Source of the DNA: Leucobacter denitrificans
Lineage (GTDB): Bacteria > Actinomycetota > Actinomycetes > Actinomycetales > Microbacteriaceae
Assembly: GCF_014396385.1 (NCBI RefSeq)
Contig: NZ_CP060716.1
Location: forward strand, 2,294,001-2,358,000
Direction of reading: 5' to 3'
Length of the DNA: 64,000 nucleotides
The translations under genes were made by a program, and so were the position numbers. Under the pieces are notes generated by a model. It did no database searches. It was not told the origin of the DNA and worked only from the letters and a program-made list of their open reading frames with translations. Of this stretch, positions 37,882 to 47,749 are shown in pieces. How positions within the stretch are numbered: the first letter of the stretch is position 1; the number at the start of each line of letters is the position of its first letter.

Positions 37882-38724
37882 TTAAGGGATCAGCCCGAAT
37901 CCTCGTGCCGCGGCAACTGCCGCGTGACGGGTCGATGCCTCGAGCTTCGCCATTGCCGTCTTAAGATAGCTCTTCACTGTGCTCTCGGTGATTCCGAGCG
38001 AGAGCCCGATTTCAGCGTTCGTGGCACCCAGCGCGGCCTGCGAGAGCACGTCGGCCTCGCGAGGAGTGAGCTTGATAACGGTGTTCGGCGGTGCGACATG
38101 ACCGATATTCGCCAGTCGCTGTTCGAGCGCGACAAGGCGATCGCGCGTCTCTCTATCGGTGGTGTCGGCGGCAATTCGCCGAAGTTCGGCGTGACTGCTG
38201 CGAAGTTCTTCGAGCACTGACCCCGGAAGACTCGCGAGCGGCTGTGGCGCGGGTGCCCGGGAGGCGAGGCCACGCTCGTCGAGCAGTTGAATCTCGGATG
38301 CGAGTTCTTGCGCGACTCCGGCCGCCGCACGCATGAAGGTCCCGTCCGGGGGTGATTCCCCGCGAGTTCCCCCGTACAGTACTGCTCGCGTCTGACCCTC
38401 CACGAGCACGGGTACGGCAACGAGCATGACGATGCCCTCAGCTCCGATTTCTGTGTCGTAGTCGTGGCTGATTTTCTGCGAAGAAATGTAGTCGGGCGTG
38501 AACCTAGGGCGGTGCTCAATCATTGCTCGGCCACCGAGGCCGCGAGTGTTCGCCACTCGAAGCTCGTGCAGACTTGAACCATGGTTGCCACTCAACGCGG
38601 TAACGGTCGTGATGCCCTCAGATTCATACCCTCCAAATGCGAGCGCAAACTTGGTGGCGCGCGCAAACTCATCGACGGCATCTTCGAGAAGCCGTTGAAG
38701 AGCGGGCGTGGGGCGCAGCAACAC
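37882..38724 (-). CDS. RamA-like LuxR-type regulator with GAF-like sensor domain
   Basis: About 280 residues, the size of Corynebacterium RamA, the activator of acetate metabolism. The N-terminal half is GAF-like (FALAFGGYESEG to PVLVEGQTRAVLYGG), then a linker, and a LuxR helix-turn-helix at the end: LTPREADVLSQAALGATNAEIGLSLGITESTVKSYLKTAMAKLEA. The frame is open to a GTG at 38784, but those 20 extra residues do not fit the family, so GTG 38724 is preferred with moderate confidence. It is divergent from a DUF485-symporter pair for carboxylate uptake. Confidence 0.78.
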   Translation of the reverse strand: MLLRPTPALQRLLEDAVDEFARATKFALAFGGYESEGITTVTALSGNHGSSLHELRVANTRGLGGRAMIEHRPRFTPDYISSQKISHDYDTEIGAEGIVMLVAVPVLVEGQTRAVLYGGTRGESPPDGTFMRAAAGVAQELASEIQLLDERGLASRAPAPQPLASLPGSVLEELRSSHAELRRIAADTTDRETRDRLVALEQRLANIGHVAPPNTVIKLTPREADVLSQAALGATNAEIGLSLGITESTVKSYLKTAMAKLEASTRHAAVAAARGFGLIP

Positions 38725-38727
38725 AGT

Positions 38728-38751
38728 GAGTACCAACTTTCGGGGGTACTC
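38728..38751. promoter_or_regulatory. dyad with RamA-type G-tract upstream of the ramA-like gene
   Basis: GAGTACC (38728-38734) and GGTACTC (38745-38751) are perfect inverted repeats 10 bases apart. The right part includes CGGGGGT (38741-38747), which fits the RamA motif known from Corynebacterium (a run of four to six G flanked by A/C/T and T/C). It lies directly before the preferred GTG start, which would allow autoregulation. Confidence 0.45.
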
Positions 38752-38876
38752 AATAAATATCACGATTCCTAGGATCTTGAACACACCGCAGTGCTGCGGT
38801 TGCAGTGGTCAGGCTGAGGGGATCAGGGCCAGTGCGAAAACACCTGTAAGACACTGAACTGGGCGAGGAGGCCCGA

Positions 38877-38987
38877 ATGTCTTAAGAATCCTGGTCCTCA
38901 CAAAGGACACATACCCCACCCATCGATTATGAAGCGGTTCAATCGGGCCGTGAGTTCCTCGAACTGAAGCAGCGGTTTCGCCGCTTC
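38877..38987 (+). pseudogene. original 5' end of the DUF485 gene, interrupted by TAA at codon 3
   Basis: GAGGAGG (38865-38871) sits five bases before ATG 38877, which is in frame with the DUF485 protein, but the third codon is TAA (38883-38885). After it the frame is open and encodes a family-like N terminus (IDYEAVQSGREFLELKQRFRR), with no ATG, GTG or TTG until GTG 38988. A CAA to TAA change would explain it. Confidence 0.65.
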
Positions 38988-39242
38988 GTGTTTCCGCTAA
39001 CCGCAGCATTCATGCTGTGGTTTCTCGGATTCGTGTTGCTCGGTGCCTACGCGCACGAGTTCATGGCGACACCGTTGATGGGGCTCAATGTCGGAATGTG
39101 GCTCGGTCTGCTGCAGTTCGTTTCGACGTTCGCAATCACCATGTGGTACGTGAGCTTTGCAAACAAGCGGCTCGATCCGCTCACTGCAGAACTGCGAGCA
39201 GAGCTTGAAGCGCGCGAGCCCGCTCAAGGAGGTGAACAGTGA
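38988..39242 (+). CDS. DUF485 membrane protein, N terminus lost or recoded
   Basis: Small inner-membrane protein with two transmembrane segments (from about PLTAAFMLWFLGFVLLGAYA and a second near GLLQFVSTFAITMWYVSFA). DUF485 proteins are encoded directly before acetate or pyruvate symporters (yjcH before actP in E. coli; the partner of mctC in Corynebacterium). From GTG 38988 the product is 84 residues and lacks the usual cytoplasmic N-terminal helix, which is encoded upstream but cut off from its start by an in-frame stop. The stop overlaps the symporter GTG (GTGA), so translation through this frame would be needed for coupling. Confidence 0.8.
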   Translation: MFPLTAAFMLWFLGFVLLGAYAHEFMATPLMGLNVGMWLGLLQFVSTFAITMWYVSFANKRLDPLTAELRAELEAREPAQGGEQ

Positions 39243-40867
39243 ACTTCAATGCTCAACTACTGGTAGCAATTGACTCGTCGCAGAACAGTCAGAACCCGGT
39301 ACTCAATATCTCGATCTTCCTTGCGTTCGTCGCGGTCACGATGATCATCGTGATACGCGCGAGTCGAAACAACAGCAGCGCGGCCGATTTCTACGCCGGA
39401 GGCCGATCATTCTCGGGTCGCCAGAATGGCATCGCAATTGCTGGGGATTACCTGTCGGCAGCATCGTTTCTCGGTATCTGTGGGGCGATCGCGATCAATG
39501 GGTACGATGGCTTTCTCTATTCGATCGGCTTCCTCGTGGCTTGGCTCGTGGCGCTCTTGCTTGTCGCGGAGCTCATGCGTAACACCGCGAAGTTCACGAT
39601 GGCTGATGTGCTGTCGTTCCGTCTCAAGCAGCGCCCGGTGCGTATGGCGGCGGCGCTCACCACGCTGATGGTGACGTTTTTCTACCTGCTCGCGCAAATG
39701 GCTGGCGCGGGCGGATTAGTGTCGCTATTGCTCGGCCTCGATGACAAACTCGGACAATCGCTGGTCATTGCAGTGGTCGGCGTCGTCATGATTCTGTATG
39801 TGCTGATAGGCGGAATGAAAGGCACCACCTGGGTACAGATCATCAAAGCCGTGTTGCTCATTGCAGGAGCGGCGATAATGACGTTCTGGGTGCTTGCGCT
39901 CAAGGGCTTCAACTTTGGGGCGGTGCTCGAAGCTGCTATTAACCATCCAGAGAATGCTCACGGGGCAGATATCCTCGCTCCCGGTATTAAGTACGGCGCA
40001 TTGCCGATCGATTTTGTTTCGCTGGCGCTCGCGCTGGTGCTCGGAACCGCTGGGCTGCCTCACGTGCTCATGCGTTTCTACACCGTGCCAACGGCAAAGG
40101 AAGCGCGTCGCTCGGTGGTCTGGGCAATTTGGCTCATCGGTATCTTCTACTTGTTCACTCTCGTGCTTGGGTTTGGTGCAGGCGCGCTCGTTGGGCCCGA
40201 GACCATTGCGGCTGCACCTGGAGGTGTGAATTCCGCGGCTCCGCTGCTTGCGGCGTTCCTGGGCGGCCCGCTGCTGCTGGGGTGTATTTCGGCGGTTGCG
40301 TTTGCCACGATCCTCGCGGTCGTTGCGGGGCTCACGATTACTGCATCTGCCTCCTTTGCGCACGACATATATTCAAGCGTCGTGAAGAAGGGCAATGTAA
40401 CTGCGAAGCAAGAGGTCAAGGTTGCGCGAATCACAACCGTAGTCATTGGTGCCCTCGCAATTGTCGGTGGCATCGGTGTGCAGGGGCAGAACGTAGCGTT
40501 TCTGGTCGCACTCGCATTCGCGGTGGCTGCCTCGGCAAATCTTCCGACGATCCTTTACTCACTGTTCTGGAAGCGCTTCACCACGCGAGGCGTAGTGTGG
40601 TCAATGATTGGTGGTCTCATCGCCGCAGTCGGACTCATCGCCTTCTCGCCGGTGGTCTCTGGCAATGAGACGGCGATGCTCGGAGCTGGTATTGATTTTG
40701 CAATCTTCCCGCTGAAGAATCCCGGGATTCTCTCGATTCCTATCGGGTTCTTTTTTGGATGGCTCGGCTCCGTAACCGACAAGACGGCCGAGTCGAAGAA
40801 GCTGGCAGCTGAGATGGAGGTGCGGGCTCTCACCGGTTACGGTGCAGAACCGCCCGCGCAGCACTGA
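39239..40867 (+). CDS. sodium:solute symporter for acetate or other monocarboxylates (ActP/MctC-like)
   Basis: SSS-family transporter of 542 residues with about 13 hydrophobic segments. Segments such as DFYAGGRSFSGRQNGIAIAGDYLSAASFLG, NGYDGFLYSIGFLVAWLVALLLVAE and LPHVLMRFYTVP are typical of the acetate/pyruvate branch. The pairing with DUF485 and the divergent RamA-like regulator support monocarboxylate uptake. GTG start overlaps the DUF485 stop. Exact substrate range is not determinable here. Confidence 0.9.
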   Translation: MNFNAQLLVAIDSSQNSQNPVLNISIFLAFVAVTMIIVIRASRNNSSAADFYAGGRSFSGRQNGIAIAGDYLSAASFLGICGAIAINGYDGFLYSIGFLVAWLVALLLVAELMRNTAKFTMADVLSFRLKQRPVRMAAALTTLMVTFFYLLAQMAGAGGLVSLLLGLDDKLGQSLVIAVVGVVMILYVLIGGMKGTTWVQIIKAVLLIAGAAIMTFWVLALKGFNFGAVLEAAINHPENAHGADILAPGIKYGALPIDFVSLALALVLGTAGLPHVLMRFYTVPTAKEARRSVVWAIWLIGIFYLFTLVLGFGAGALVGPETIAAAPGGVNSAAPLLAAFLGGPLLLGCISAVAFATILAVVAGLTITASASFAHDIYSSVVKKGNVTAKQEVKVARITTVVIGALAIVGGIGVQGQNVAFLVALAFAVAASANLPTILYSLFWKRFTTRGVVWSMIGGLIAAVGLIAFSPVVSGNETAMLGAGIDFAIFPLKNPGILSIPIGFFFGWLGSVTDKTAESKKLAAEMEVRALTGYGAEPPAQH

Positions 40868-40950
40868 GTTGCTCCCGGGGTGGATAGCGCCGAATCGCAT
40901 AGGTTCGCGCGCGTCCACCCCGGGTGGCAAGGGCGAAGCTGTGTGCATGG

Positions 40951-40956
40951 AAGAAT
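40951..40956 (+). promoter_or_regulatory. -10 box of hisS
   Basis: AAGAAT ends seven bases before ATG 40964, preceded by TGG as in an extended -10. No ribosome-binding site is present. Confidence 0.4.
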
Positions 40957-40963
40957 GGAACCC

Positions 40964-42256
40964 ATGGCATCTCCAGTGAATCCGCCTCGTGGCATGCGTG
41001 ACTTCCTCCCTGCAGACAAGGCTCGACGCGAGCACGCCCTAGGAATCATTCGTGGCGTGTATCGCTCGCATGGGTTCGATGAGATTGAGACTCCGGTTGT
41101 CGAAGAGCACGGACGTCTGCACTCAGGACTCGGAGGCGACAACGAGAAACTGAGCTTCTCAATATTGAAGCGTGGGATTAAGCCCGAGGTACTCGACGCC
41201 GCGGCAGCTGCGGGTGACCCCGAGCAACTCGCCGATCTTGGCCTTCGGTTCGACCTTACGGTGCCACTCGCGCGCTACTATGCCACGCACCGGGCAGAAC
41301 TTCCTCCGGTATTTCGCGCCATTCAGATTGCGCCTGTGTGGCGTGCTGAGCGCCCACAGAAAGGCCGATACCGCCAATTCGTGCAGGCCGACATCGACAT
41401 CATTGGCGAGGCAGGGGTGCTCGCCGAAGTTGAGTTGATTACGGCAACATCGCAAGCTCTCGCAGAACTAGGTTTGTCTGGTTGTGTGATCCGTGTGAAC
41501 GATCGCCGAATTCTCTTCGGCCTGTTGAGCGAGATTGGTCTCGACGCAGAGCACCACAACCGAGCACTCATCACGATCGATAAGCTCGACAAGATCGGTG
41601 TCGACGGAGTCACCGCAGAACTCGCAGAAACTGATCCGGCGGCTGCGGAGAAACTTCGAGGTGTGCTCGAAGGAGTTGGGCCCGCGCTCGCCGCAGGTAT
41701 CCCCGTTTCGCGCGAATCGATCGAAGCCGTGCTTCCCGCGCTCGCGGAGAACGACGGCATTGAGAACCTCGCGACACTTGGCTCTGCATTGCAGGGCGGT
41801 CTGCCAGAGGGTGTCGAGATCCACTTCGACCCAACGCTCGTGCGCGGCATGGGCTATTACACTGGCACAATTTTCGAGATCGCGCACCCGGGCTCGGGCA
41901 GTTCAGTGGGTGGCGGCGGCCGCTATGACGGCATGATCGGGCGATTCCTCGGGCGAAATGTGCCGGCGGTTGGGTTCTCGATTGGGTTCGAGCGCGTGGT
42001 GGATCTCATTGCGATCGACGATAATGCTGGCCCTGAAGCGGTTGTGCTCGTGACTGATGCAGACACCCCACTAGATGAACTCATGGCAATCAAACGCGAC
42101 CTCGTGGCGCAGGGCAAACGGGTACGCATTGAAAAGCGTCAAAAGAACATGAAGACACTCCTCGCGCGCGTCGCCGCCGAGGGATTCACGGCGTTCGCGA
42201 ACGTGAGCACCGGCACCGACTCGGGCTCGCTCAATTGGCGCGAGCTCGCAGACTAG
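40964..42256 (+). CDS. hisS: histidine--tRNA ligase
   Basis: Class II synthetase of 430 residues. Motif 1 region PPRGMRDFLP, motif 2 FRAIQIAPVWRAERPQKGRYRQFVQADIDIIGE, histidine signature LVRGMGYYTGTIFEIAHPG and motif 3 GGGGRYDGMIGRF, VPAVGFSIGFERV are all present. The C-terminal anticodon-binding domain follows. In-frame starts upstream at 40955 and 40880 are possible, but MASPVNPPRG at 40964 fits the family and the promoter spacing. Confidence 0.95.
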   Translation: MASPVNPPRGMRDFLPADKARREHALGIIRGVYRSHGFDEIETPVVEEHGRLHSGLGGDNEKLSFSILKRGIKPEVLDAAAAAGDPEQLADLGLRFDLTVPLARYYATHRAELPPVFRAIQIAPVWRAERPQKGRYRQFVQADIDIIGEAGVLAEVELITATSQALAELGLSGCVIRVNDRRILFGLLSEIGLDAEHHNRALITIDKLDKIGVDGVTAELAETDPAAAEKLRGVLEGVGPALAAGIPVSRESIEAVLPALAENDGIENLATLGSALQGGLPEGVEIHFDPTLVRGMGYYTGTIFEIAHPGSGSSVGGGGRYDGMIGRFLGRNVPAVGFSIGFERVVDLIAIDDNAGPEAVVLVTDADTPLDELMAIKRDLVAQGKRVRIEKRQKNMKTLLARVAAEGFTAFANVSTGTDSGSLNWRELAD

Positions 42257-42304
42257 AGTTGCTCACGAACGGCATAGCCGTAACCGGAAGCCCGTAAACT
42301 GTAA

Positions 42305-43633
<1,329 letters not shown>

Positions 43634-43651
43634 TAACCAGATATAAAACGG

Positions 43652-43733
43652 AACGATCACGGTGAAGCGCTGGAGAGAAGACCTCGCGGCCTGGGCCCAG
43701 AGCCTGCGGTTCAGCGGCTTCACCGTGATCGTT
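43652..43733. promoter_or_regulatory. perfect 17-bp inverted repeat enclosing the ftsB/divIC start
   Basis: AACGATCACGGTGAAGC (43652-43668) and its exact reverse complement (43717-43733) are 48 bases apart; after one unpaired G the pairing continues for about five more bases. The left arm contains the GTG start codon at 43662. A TATAAA box at 43642-43647 would start transcripts just inside the left arm. The hairpin could mask the start codon, or the arms may be protein-binding sites. Confidence 0.8.
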
Positions 43734-44123
43734 GTCGTTTCTGTTATCGGAGGGGCACTGATCCTCAGCCCCAATATTTCGACCTTCGTGCAGCAGCGAC
43801 GCGAAATCTCTCAACTGCGCGAAAGCGTGCGACAGCACAGAGAAGCAGTCGAAGCTATTGACGCAGAGCGCGCACAGTGGCGGGACCCGGCGTATGTGCG
43901 CGCGCAGGCCCGCGACCGCCTCTCGTATGTGCTGCCCGGTGAAACGCAACTCAGCATTATCGCTGACATCGTGCTTCCGGCAGAGTCCGATGAAGAAACG
44001 AGTGCCGACCTGACCCAGGTTGAGCGAAACTGGGCGAAAGATCTCGCAACCTCATTGATAGCTGCGGGAAGTGCTGTGCCCGAAACCCCATCAGAAGACG
44101 AAGCCGCAAGGAGCGACGAGTGA
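43662..44123 (+). CDS. FtsB/DivIC-type septum formation initiator
   Basis: Small bitopic division protein of 153 residues: a short cytoplasmic N terminus, one membrane segment (FTVIVVVSVIGGALIL, about residues 20-38), a coiled coil rich in Gln, Arg and Glu, and the family end YVRAQARDRLSYVLPGE. The acidic C-terminal extension is common in Actinobacteria. The partner of FtsL and FtsQ at the septum. Its GTG start lies inside a 17-bp inverted-repeat arm. Confidence 0.88.
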   Translation: MKRWREDLAAWAQSLRFSGFTVIVVVSVIGGALILSPNISTFVQQRREISQLRESVRQHREAVEAIDAERAQWRDPAYVRAQARDRLSYVLPGETQLSIIADIVLPAESDEETSADLTQVERNWAKDLATSLIAAGSAVPETPSEDEAARSDE

Positions 44124-44602
44124 GCCGTCCACCATTTACCGAACCATCTGCTGCAGACATCGAGACGGTGAGTGAGCAGCTCGGGCGAGAGGCCCGCGGC
44201 GTTGTTGGCATCGCCGCGCGTGACTCGCAGGGTGTGCCTGCTGTGGTGGCAACCTCACCAAGACTCCCTGATGGATCACCGTTCCCCACCTTTTATTACC
44301 TGTGCCATCCAGAAGCGGTGGCTGCCGCATCTCGTCTCGAGGCGGCCGGTGTCATGAATGAGTACAACGAGATGCTCGCCGAAGACGAAGAGCTTCGTGA
44401 CGCGTATGCTCGCGCGCATGCGCAGTACATTGCGGATCGGGACCTGGTCGGAGAAGTGCCTGAGCTCGCAGGGATCAGTGCTGGTGGCATGCCAACACGG
44501 GTCAAGTGCCTGCACGCGCTGATCGGTCACGCGCTCGCGGCTGGTCCCGGGGTAAACCCGATAGGGGACCTGGCAATCGAGCGGTCGGGCCTCAAGCTTT
44601 AG
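44120..44602 (+). CDS. DUF501 domain protein
   Basis: 160-residue soluble protein of unknown function, recognised by the central FPTFYYLCHPEAVAAASRLEA and the C-terminal GGMPTRVKCLHALIGHALAAGPGVNPIGD, which contains conserved His and Cys residues that could bind metal or act in catalysis. The GTG start overlaps the ftsB stop (GTGA). In most Actinobacteria an exopolyphosphatase gene (ppx) follows; here NDH-2 follows after 210 bp instead. Confidence 0.88.
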   Translation: MSRPPFTEPSAADIETVSEQLGREARGVVGIAARDSQGVPAVVATSPRLPDGSPFPTFYYLCHPEAVAAASRLEAAGVMNEYNEMLAEDEELRDAYARAHAQYIADRDLVGEVPELAGISAGGMPTRVKCLHALIGHALAAGPGVNPIGDLAIERSGLKL

Positions 44603-44677
44603 GTGCAAATTTTCTGCGAGAAAATCGACGAATTTACGAATCTTCGTTGATTTACCCGCCAGGATTCACCGATTATG

Positions 44678-44706
44678 CTGACACTCTGCCAATTTACAGA
44701 TAGGGT
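44678..44706 (+). promoter_or_regulatory. promoter of the NDH-2 gene
   Basis: CTGACA (44678-44683) and TAGGGT (44701-44706) are separated by 17 bases, a good sigma-70-type promoter, with a start expected near 44713 and a leader of about 100 nt. Upstream are an ATTTTC/GAAAAT dyad (44609-44625) and repeated ACGAA motifs (44628-44650) that may be operators. Confidence 0.6.
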
Positions 44707-44712
44707 ATACGG

Positions 44713-44812
44713 GTTGGGTGAATTCTGCCCATCTGGATTCCCGTGTGAGTTCGGGAATGTCTATTAGACATCGCATAGTTATGCGTGCATCGATCATCAA
44801 GGAGATCGCTTC
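44713..44812 (+). promoter_or_regulatory. structured 5' leader of the NDH-2 gene
   Basis: Four successive dyads precede the ribosome-binding site: TGGG/CCCA (44715-44731), ATTCCCG/CGGGAAT (44737-44758), ATGTCT-ATT-AGACAT (44757-44771) and CGCATA-GT-TATGCG (44772-44785). The second and third overlap by two bases and so partly exclude each other. AAGGAGA follows near 44800. No open frame is present. Confidence 0.5.
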
Positions 44813-46153
44813 GTGGCGAAGAAGATTCTGATTGTCGGCGGGGGATACGCTGGCTTCTACACCGCATGGAAATTGGAGAAGCTCCTTCGTGCGGGTGAGG
44901 CTGAGGTCACCATTGTCGATCCACTGCCGTACATGGCATACCTGCCATTTCTGCCTGAGGTCGCTGCGGGGTCGGTTGAGCCTCGCCACGCGGTAGTCGC
45001 TCGTCGTCGCCACCTGAAGAGCACCGCGAACGTAGCGGGCAAGGTCACCGGAATCTCGCACGCAACGAAGACTGCAACCATTACCCCCAACGTGGGTGAG
45101 GCATACGACTTCGAGTACGACCACATCGTCATCACCACGGGATCGGTATCGCGCACCTTCCCAATCCCAGGTGTCGCAGATCTCGCGATCGGAATGAAGA
45201 CGATCGAAGAGGCCGTCGCTGTTCGCGACCGTCTGGTTGGAAACTTTGAGCGCGCAGCGCTGCTGCCAAAGGACTCGGCTGAGCGTGCACGTTTGCTTAC
45301 CGTCACCGTTGTCGGTGGTGGATTCGCGGGAATCGAGACAATCGCCGAACTGCGTTCGTTCGCGACCTCGTTGCTGCGTCGCTACCCAGAGATCACCTTT
45401 AACGAGACGAAGTTCCACCTCGTTGAGGCAATGGGGCGCATCATGCCTGAGGTCACCGAAGGTCTCGCTGACTGGGTTGTAAAGGATCAGACCCGTCGTG
45501 GTGTTGACATTCACCTCAACACGCAGCTGCAGTCGGCAGTCGGTGGCAACATTGAGCTTTCAACCGGCGAGACCTATGAGTCTGATCTCATCGTGTGGAC
45601 CGCGGGAGTTATGCCGCGACCATTCCTCCGCGGTACAGACTTGCCGATTGGTCAGCGTGGCCACGTCGTTGGCACTCCGTCACTCCGTGTGGCGACCGAA
45701 GAGGGCGAGATCGTCGAGGGCGCATGGACCGCAGGCGATACCTCACAGGTTCCCGACATTTCATCGACGCCTGGCCCGGGCGGCTTCTGCGTGCCAAACG
45801 CACAGCACGCGGTTCGTCAGGGGCGTCTGCTCGCGAAGAACATCGTTGCTACGCTCCGCGGTGAAGGCATTGTTGAGTACAACCACAAGAACGCTGGCGC
45901 GGTTGCTGGCCTCGGCGTGAACACTGGCGTGTTCCGCTCGGGTAACTTCGCACTGAAGGGCTACTTCGCGTGGCTCGCTCACCGTTTCTACCACGGCCTC
46001 GCTATCCCAACGTGGGAGCGCAAGTGGCGCGTATTCGGTGGCTGGGTTGGCCACTTCTTCCTCGGTCGTGACATCGTAAACATTGAGGCGGTTACCGAGC
46101 CTCGCGCGATCTTCGAAGAGTTTGCTTCGCGCCCGAAGCCTGCAGCGGAGTAA
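44813..46153 (+). CDS. ndh: type II NADH dehydrogenase (NDH-2)
   Basis: Flavoprotein of 446 residues that passes electrons from NADH to quinone without pumping protons. FAD site ILIVGGGYAGFYTAWKLE at the N terminus, NADH site VTVVGGGFAGIETIAEL near residue 163, and the second FAD contact GAWTAGDTSQVPD. The quinone-site region AQHAVRQGRLLAKNI is present, and a hydrophobic, aromatic C-terminal part probably binds the membrane. GTG start after AAGGAGA. The name ndh is a family assignment; related oxidoreductases share the fold. Confidence 0.88.
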   Translation: MAKKILIVGGGYAGFYTAWKLEKLLRAGEAEVTIVDPLPYMAYLPFLPEVAAGSVEPRHAVVARRRHLKSTANVAGKVTGISHATKTATITPNVGEAYDFEYDHIVITTGSVSRTFPIPGVADLAIGMKTIEEAVAVRDRLVGNFERAALLPKDSAERARLLTVTVVGGGFAGIETIAELRSFATSLLRRYPEITFNETKFHLVEAMGRIMPEVTEGLADWVVKDQTRRGVDIHLNTQLQSAVGGNIELSTGETYESDLIVWTAGVMPRPFLRGTDLPIGQRGHVVGTPSLRVATEEGEIVEGAWTAGDTSQVPDISSTPGPGGFCVPNAQHAVRQGRLLAKNIVATLRGEGIVEYNHKNAGAVAGLGVNTGVFRSGNFALKGYFAWLAHRFYHGLAIPTWERKWRVFGGWVGHFFLGRDIVNIEAVTEPRAIFEEFASRPKPAAE

Positions 46154-46177
46154 TCTGCGGCACTACAGAGATTGAAT

Positions 46178-46230
46178 ACGCGAGAACCGCGGGCGAGCCT
46201 CAGGCTGGTCCGCGGTTCTCGCGTTTCTCG
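46178..46230. terminator. terminator between convergent ndh and ramB
   Basis: A 15-bp perfect stem (46178-46192 with 46210-46224) is followed by TTCTC on the plus strand. It separates two convergent genes and may stop transcription from both sides. Confidence 0.65.
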
Positions 46231-46273
46231 GGAGTGAGCGTCAGCGACTCATCGATGGGTCACGTTTACCGGG

Positions 46274-47743
46274 TTAGGCCTCAGGCGCGTGTTTCGACAG
46301 GAACTCATACATTGAGGTGTCTTCGACACCAGGGAAGGTGCCGGTCGGAAGGGGCGAGAGCACGTGTGCGTGCATTCGAGCACTCGGCCATGCCTTGCCC
46401 TCCCACCGTTCGCGAAGCACCTGTGGTGGGGTGCGGCAACACGACGGGTCCGGGCAGGTTGAATGCTTGCGCACCTGGGTGTCGCGACCGCGAAACCAGC
46501 GCGCGTCGTCGAAGGGTACGCCACAGGAGATCGAGAACGCCTGCTGCTCGGCTTCTCCTGTTTGCACACTTGTCCAGAACGTTCCCGCTGGTGTGTCGGT
46601 GTATTGGTAAAACTCGCTCGTGCGGTTGGTTCGGTGGAAGGCTGTGCGGCCGCCCCACTTTGCACACAGTAGTTCGCCTTCGATCGCGCCCGCATCGTCG
46701 ACCAGGTAGGGGAGCCCATCGTTCTCGTAGCCGCGAACGAGTACTCCATCCCCGTCTGTTCGATAGTGGTGCACCCTGAGATCGAGGTGGCGTGTCGCGA
46801 GGTTCGTAAACCGGTGCGCAGCAGCTTCGTGCGTGACACCGAATGCATCTCGAAAGTCCTCGATCGCAAGGTTTCTATTTCGTTTTGCTTGCTGAAGGTA
46901 CTCAACTGCTTTGGCCTCTGGAAGCAGGCAGGCCGAGGCAAAGTAGTTGATCTGCAGTCGCTGCTCGAGAAATTCGAGGTAACTTTGCGGCTCAGCGTGT
47001 CCGAGCACTCGATGCGCCATGGCCTGCAGCGCGAGCGAACGGAGCCCATGGCCGCCTGGGATAGATGTCGGCGGGAGGTAGATTCTGCCATTTTCGAGGT
47101 CGGTGATGCTTCGCGTGTTTGGTGGAAGGTCGTCAACGAAGATGAGCGTAAACCCGAGAAGTTCGGCAAGCATCGCGACCTCGCGGTGCGTCACCGCACC
47201 GACAGAGTGCCCAATGCGTCGCATGAGGTCAGAGGCGATCACTTCAATGTCAGGCAAATAGTTGTCGCGTTGCTGCATTTGTAGGCGGATCTTGGTGTTA
47301 CCTCGTCGCGCCTCCTCCGAGGTTGTGGCCGCAGCCCGAGTCCGGCGTGCAATTTCTCGGTGCAGGCCGACGAGTGCCTCGAGGGCCTCGTCGCTCAGTG
47401 AGCGAGGGGCCCGAATTCGAGGGAGTCCGATTTGGTCATACCATGGGGTGCTCTGCGCGCGTTCGAGCTCGATTTCAAGTTCACTCCGCTCGTCTGGGGC
47501 TTCGGGTGTGAGAAGTTCTGCCGGATCCACATCGAGCTCGCGTGCGATTGCCTGAATGAGCGTGAGCTTCGGTTCGCGCTTGCCGTTCTCGACGAGAGAC
47601 AATTGACTTGCGACGACACCCACGCGAGAGCCGAGCTGTTCGAGGGTAAGGCCAGCGGCATTGCGAAAGTGTCGCAGGCGCTTACCAATCACCAAACGGT
47701 CGATTGTGGCGGCTGAAATAGACGGTGTGATCTCACGCTCCAT
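46274..47743 (-). CDS. RamB-like XRE/IrrE-type regulator of short-chain fatty acid metabolism
   Basis: 489-residue regulator with three parts: an XRE helix-turn-helix at about residues 15-72 (RLRHFRNAAGLTLEQLGSRVGVVASQLSLVENGKREPKLTL), an ImmA/IrrE-like central domain with degenerate AMAHRVLGHAE in place of HEXXH, and a Cys-containing C-terminal domain typical of short-chain fatty acyl regulators. Corynebacterium RamB, of 474 residues, has the same layout and represses acetate genes and, among others, pck. Here it is divergent from pckG. TATAGT ends six bases before ATG 47743, so the message is probably leaderless; the TTG further upstream is unlikely as start. Confidence 0.85.
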   Translation of the reverse strand: MEREITPSISAATIDRLVIGKRLRHFRNAAGLTLEQLGSRVGVVASQLSLVENGKREPKLTLIQAIARELDVDPAELLTPEAPDERSELEIELERAQSTPWYDQIGLPRIRAPRSLSDEALEALVGLHREIARRTRAAATTSEEARRGNTKIRLQMQQRDNYLPDIEVIASDLMRRIGHSVGAVTHREVAMLAELLGFTLIFVDDLPPNTRSITDLENGRIYLPPTSIPGGHGLRSLALQAMAHRVLGHAEPQSYLEFLEQRLQINYFASACLLPEAKAVEYLQQAKRNRNLAIEDFRDAFGVTHEAAAHRFTNLATRHLDLRVHHYRTDGDGVLVRGYENDGLPYLVDDAGAIEGELLCAKWGGRTAFHRTNRTSEFYQYTDTPAGTFWTSVQTGEAEQQAFSISCGVPFDDARWFRGRDTQVRKHSTCPDPSCCRTPPQVLRERWEGKAWPSARMHAHVLSPLPTGTFPGVEDTSMYEFLSKHAPEA

Positions 47744-47749
47744 AAATTG

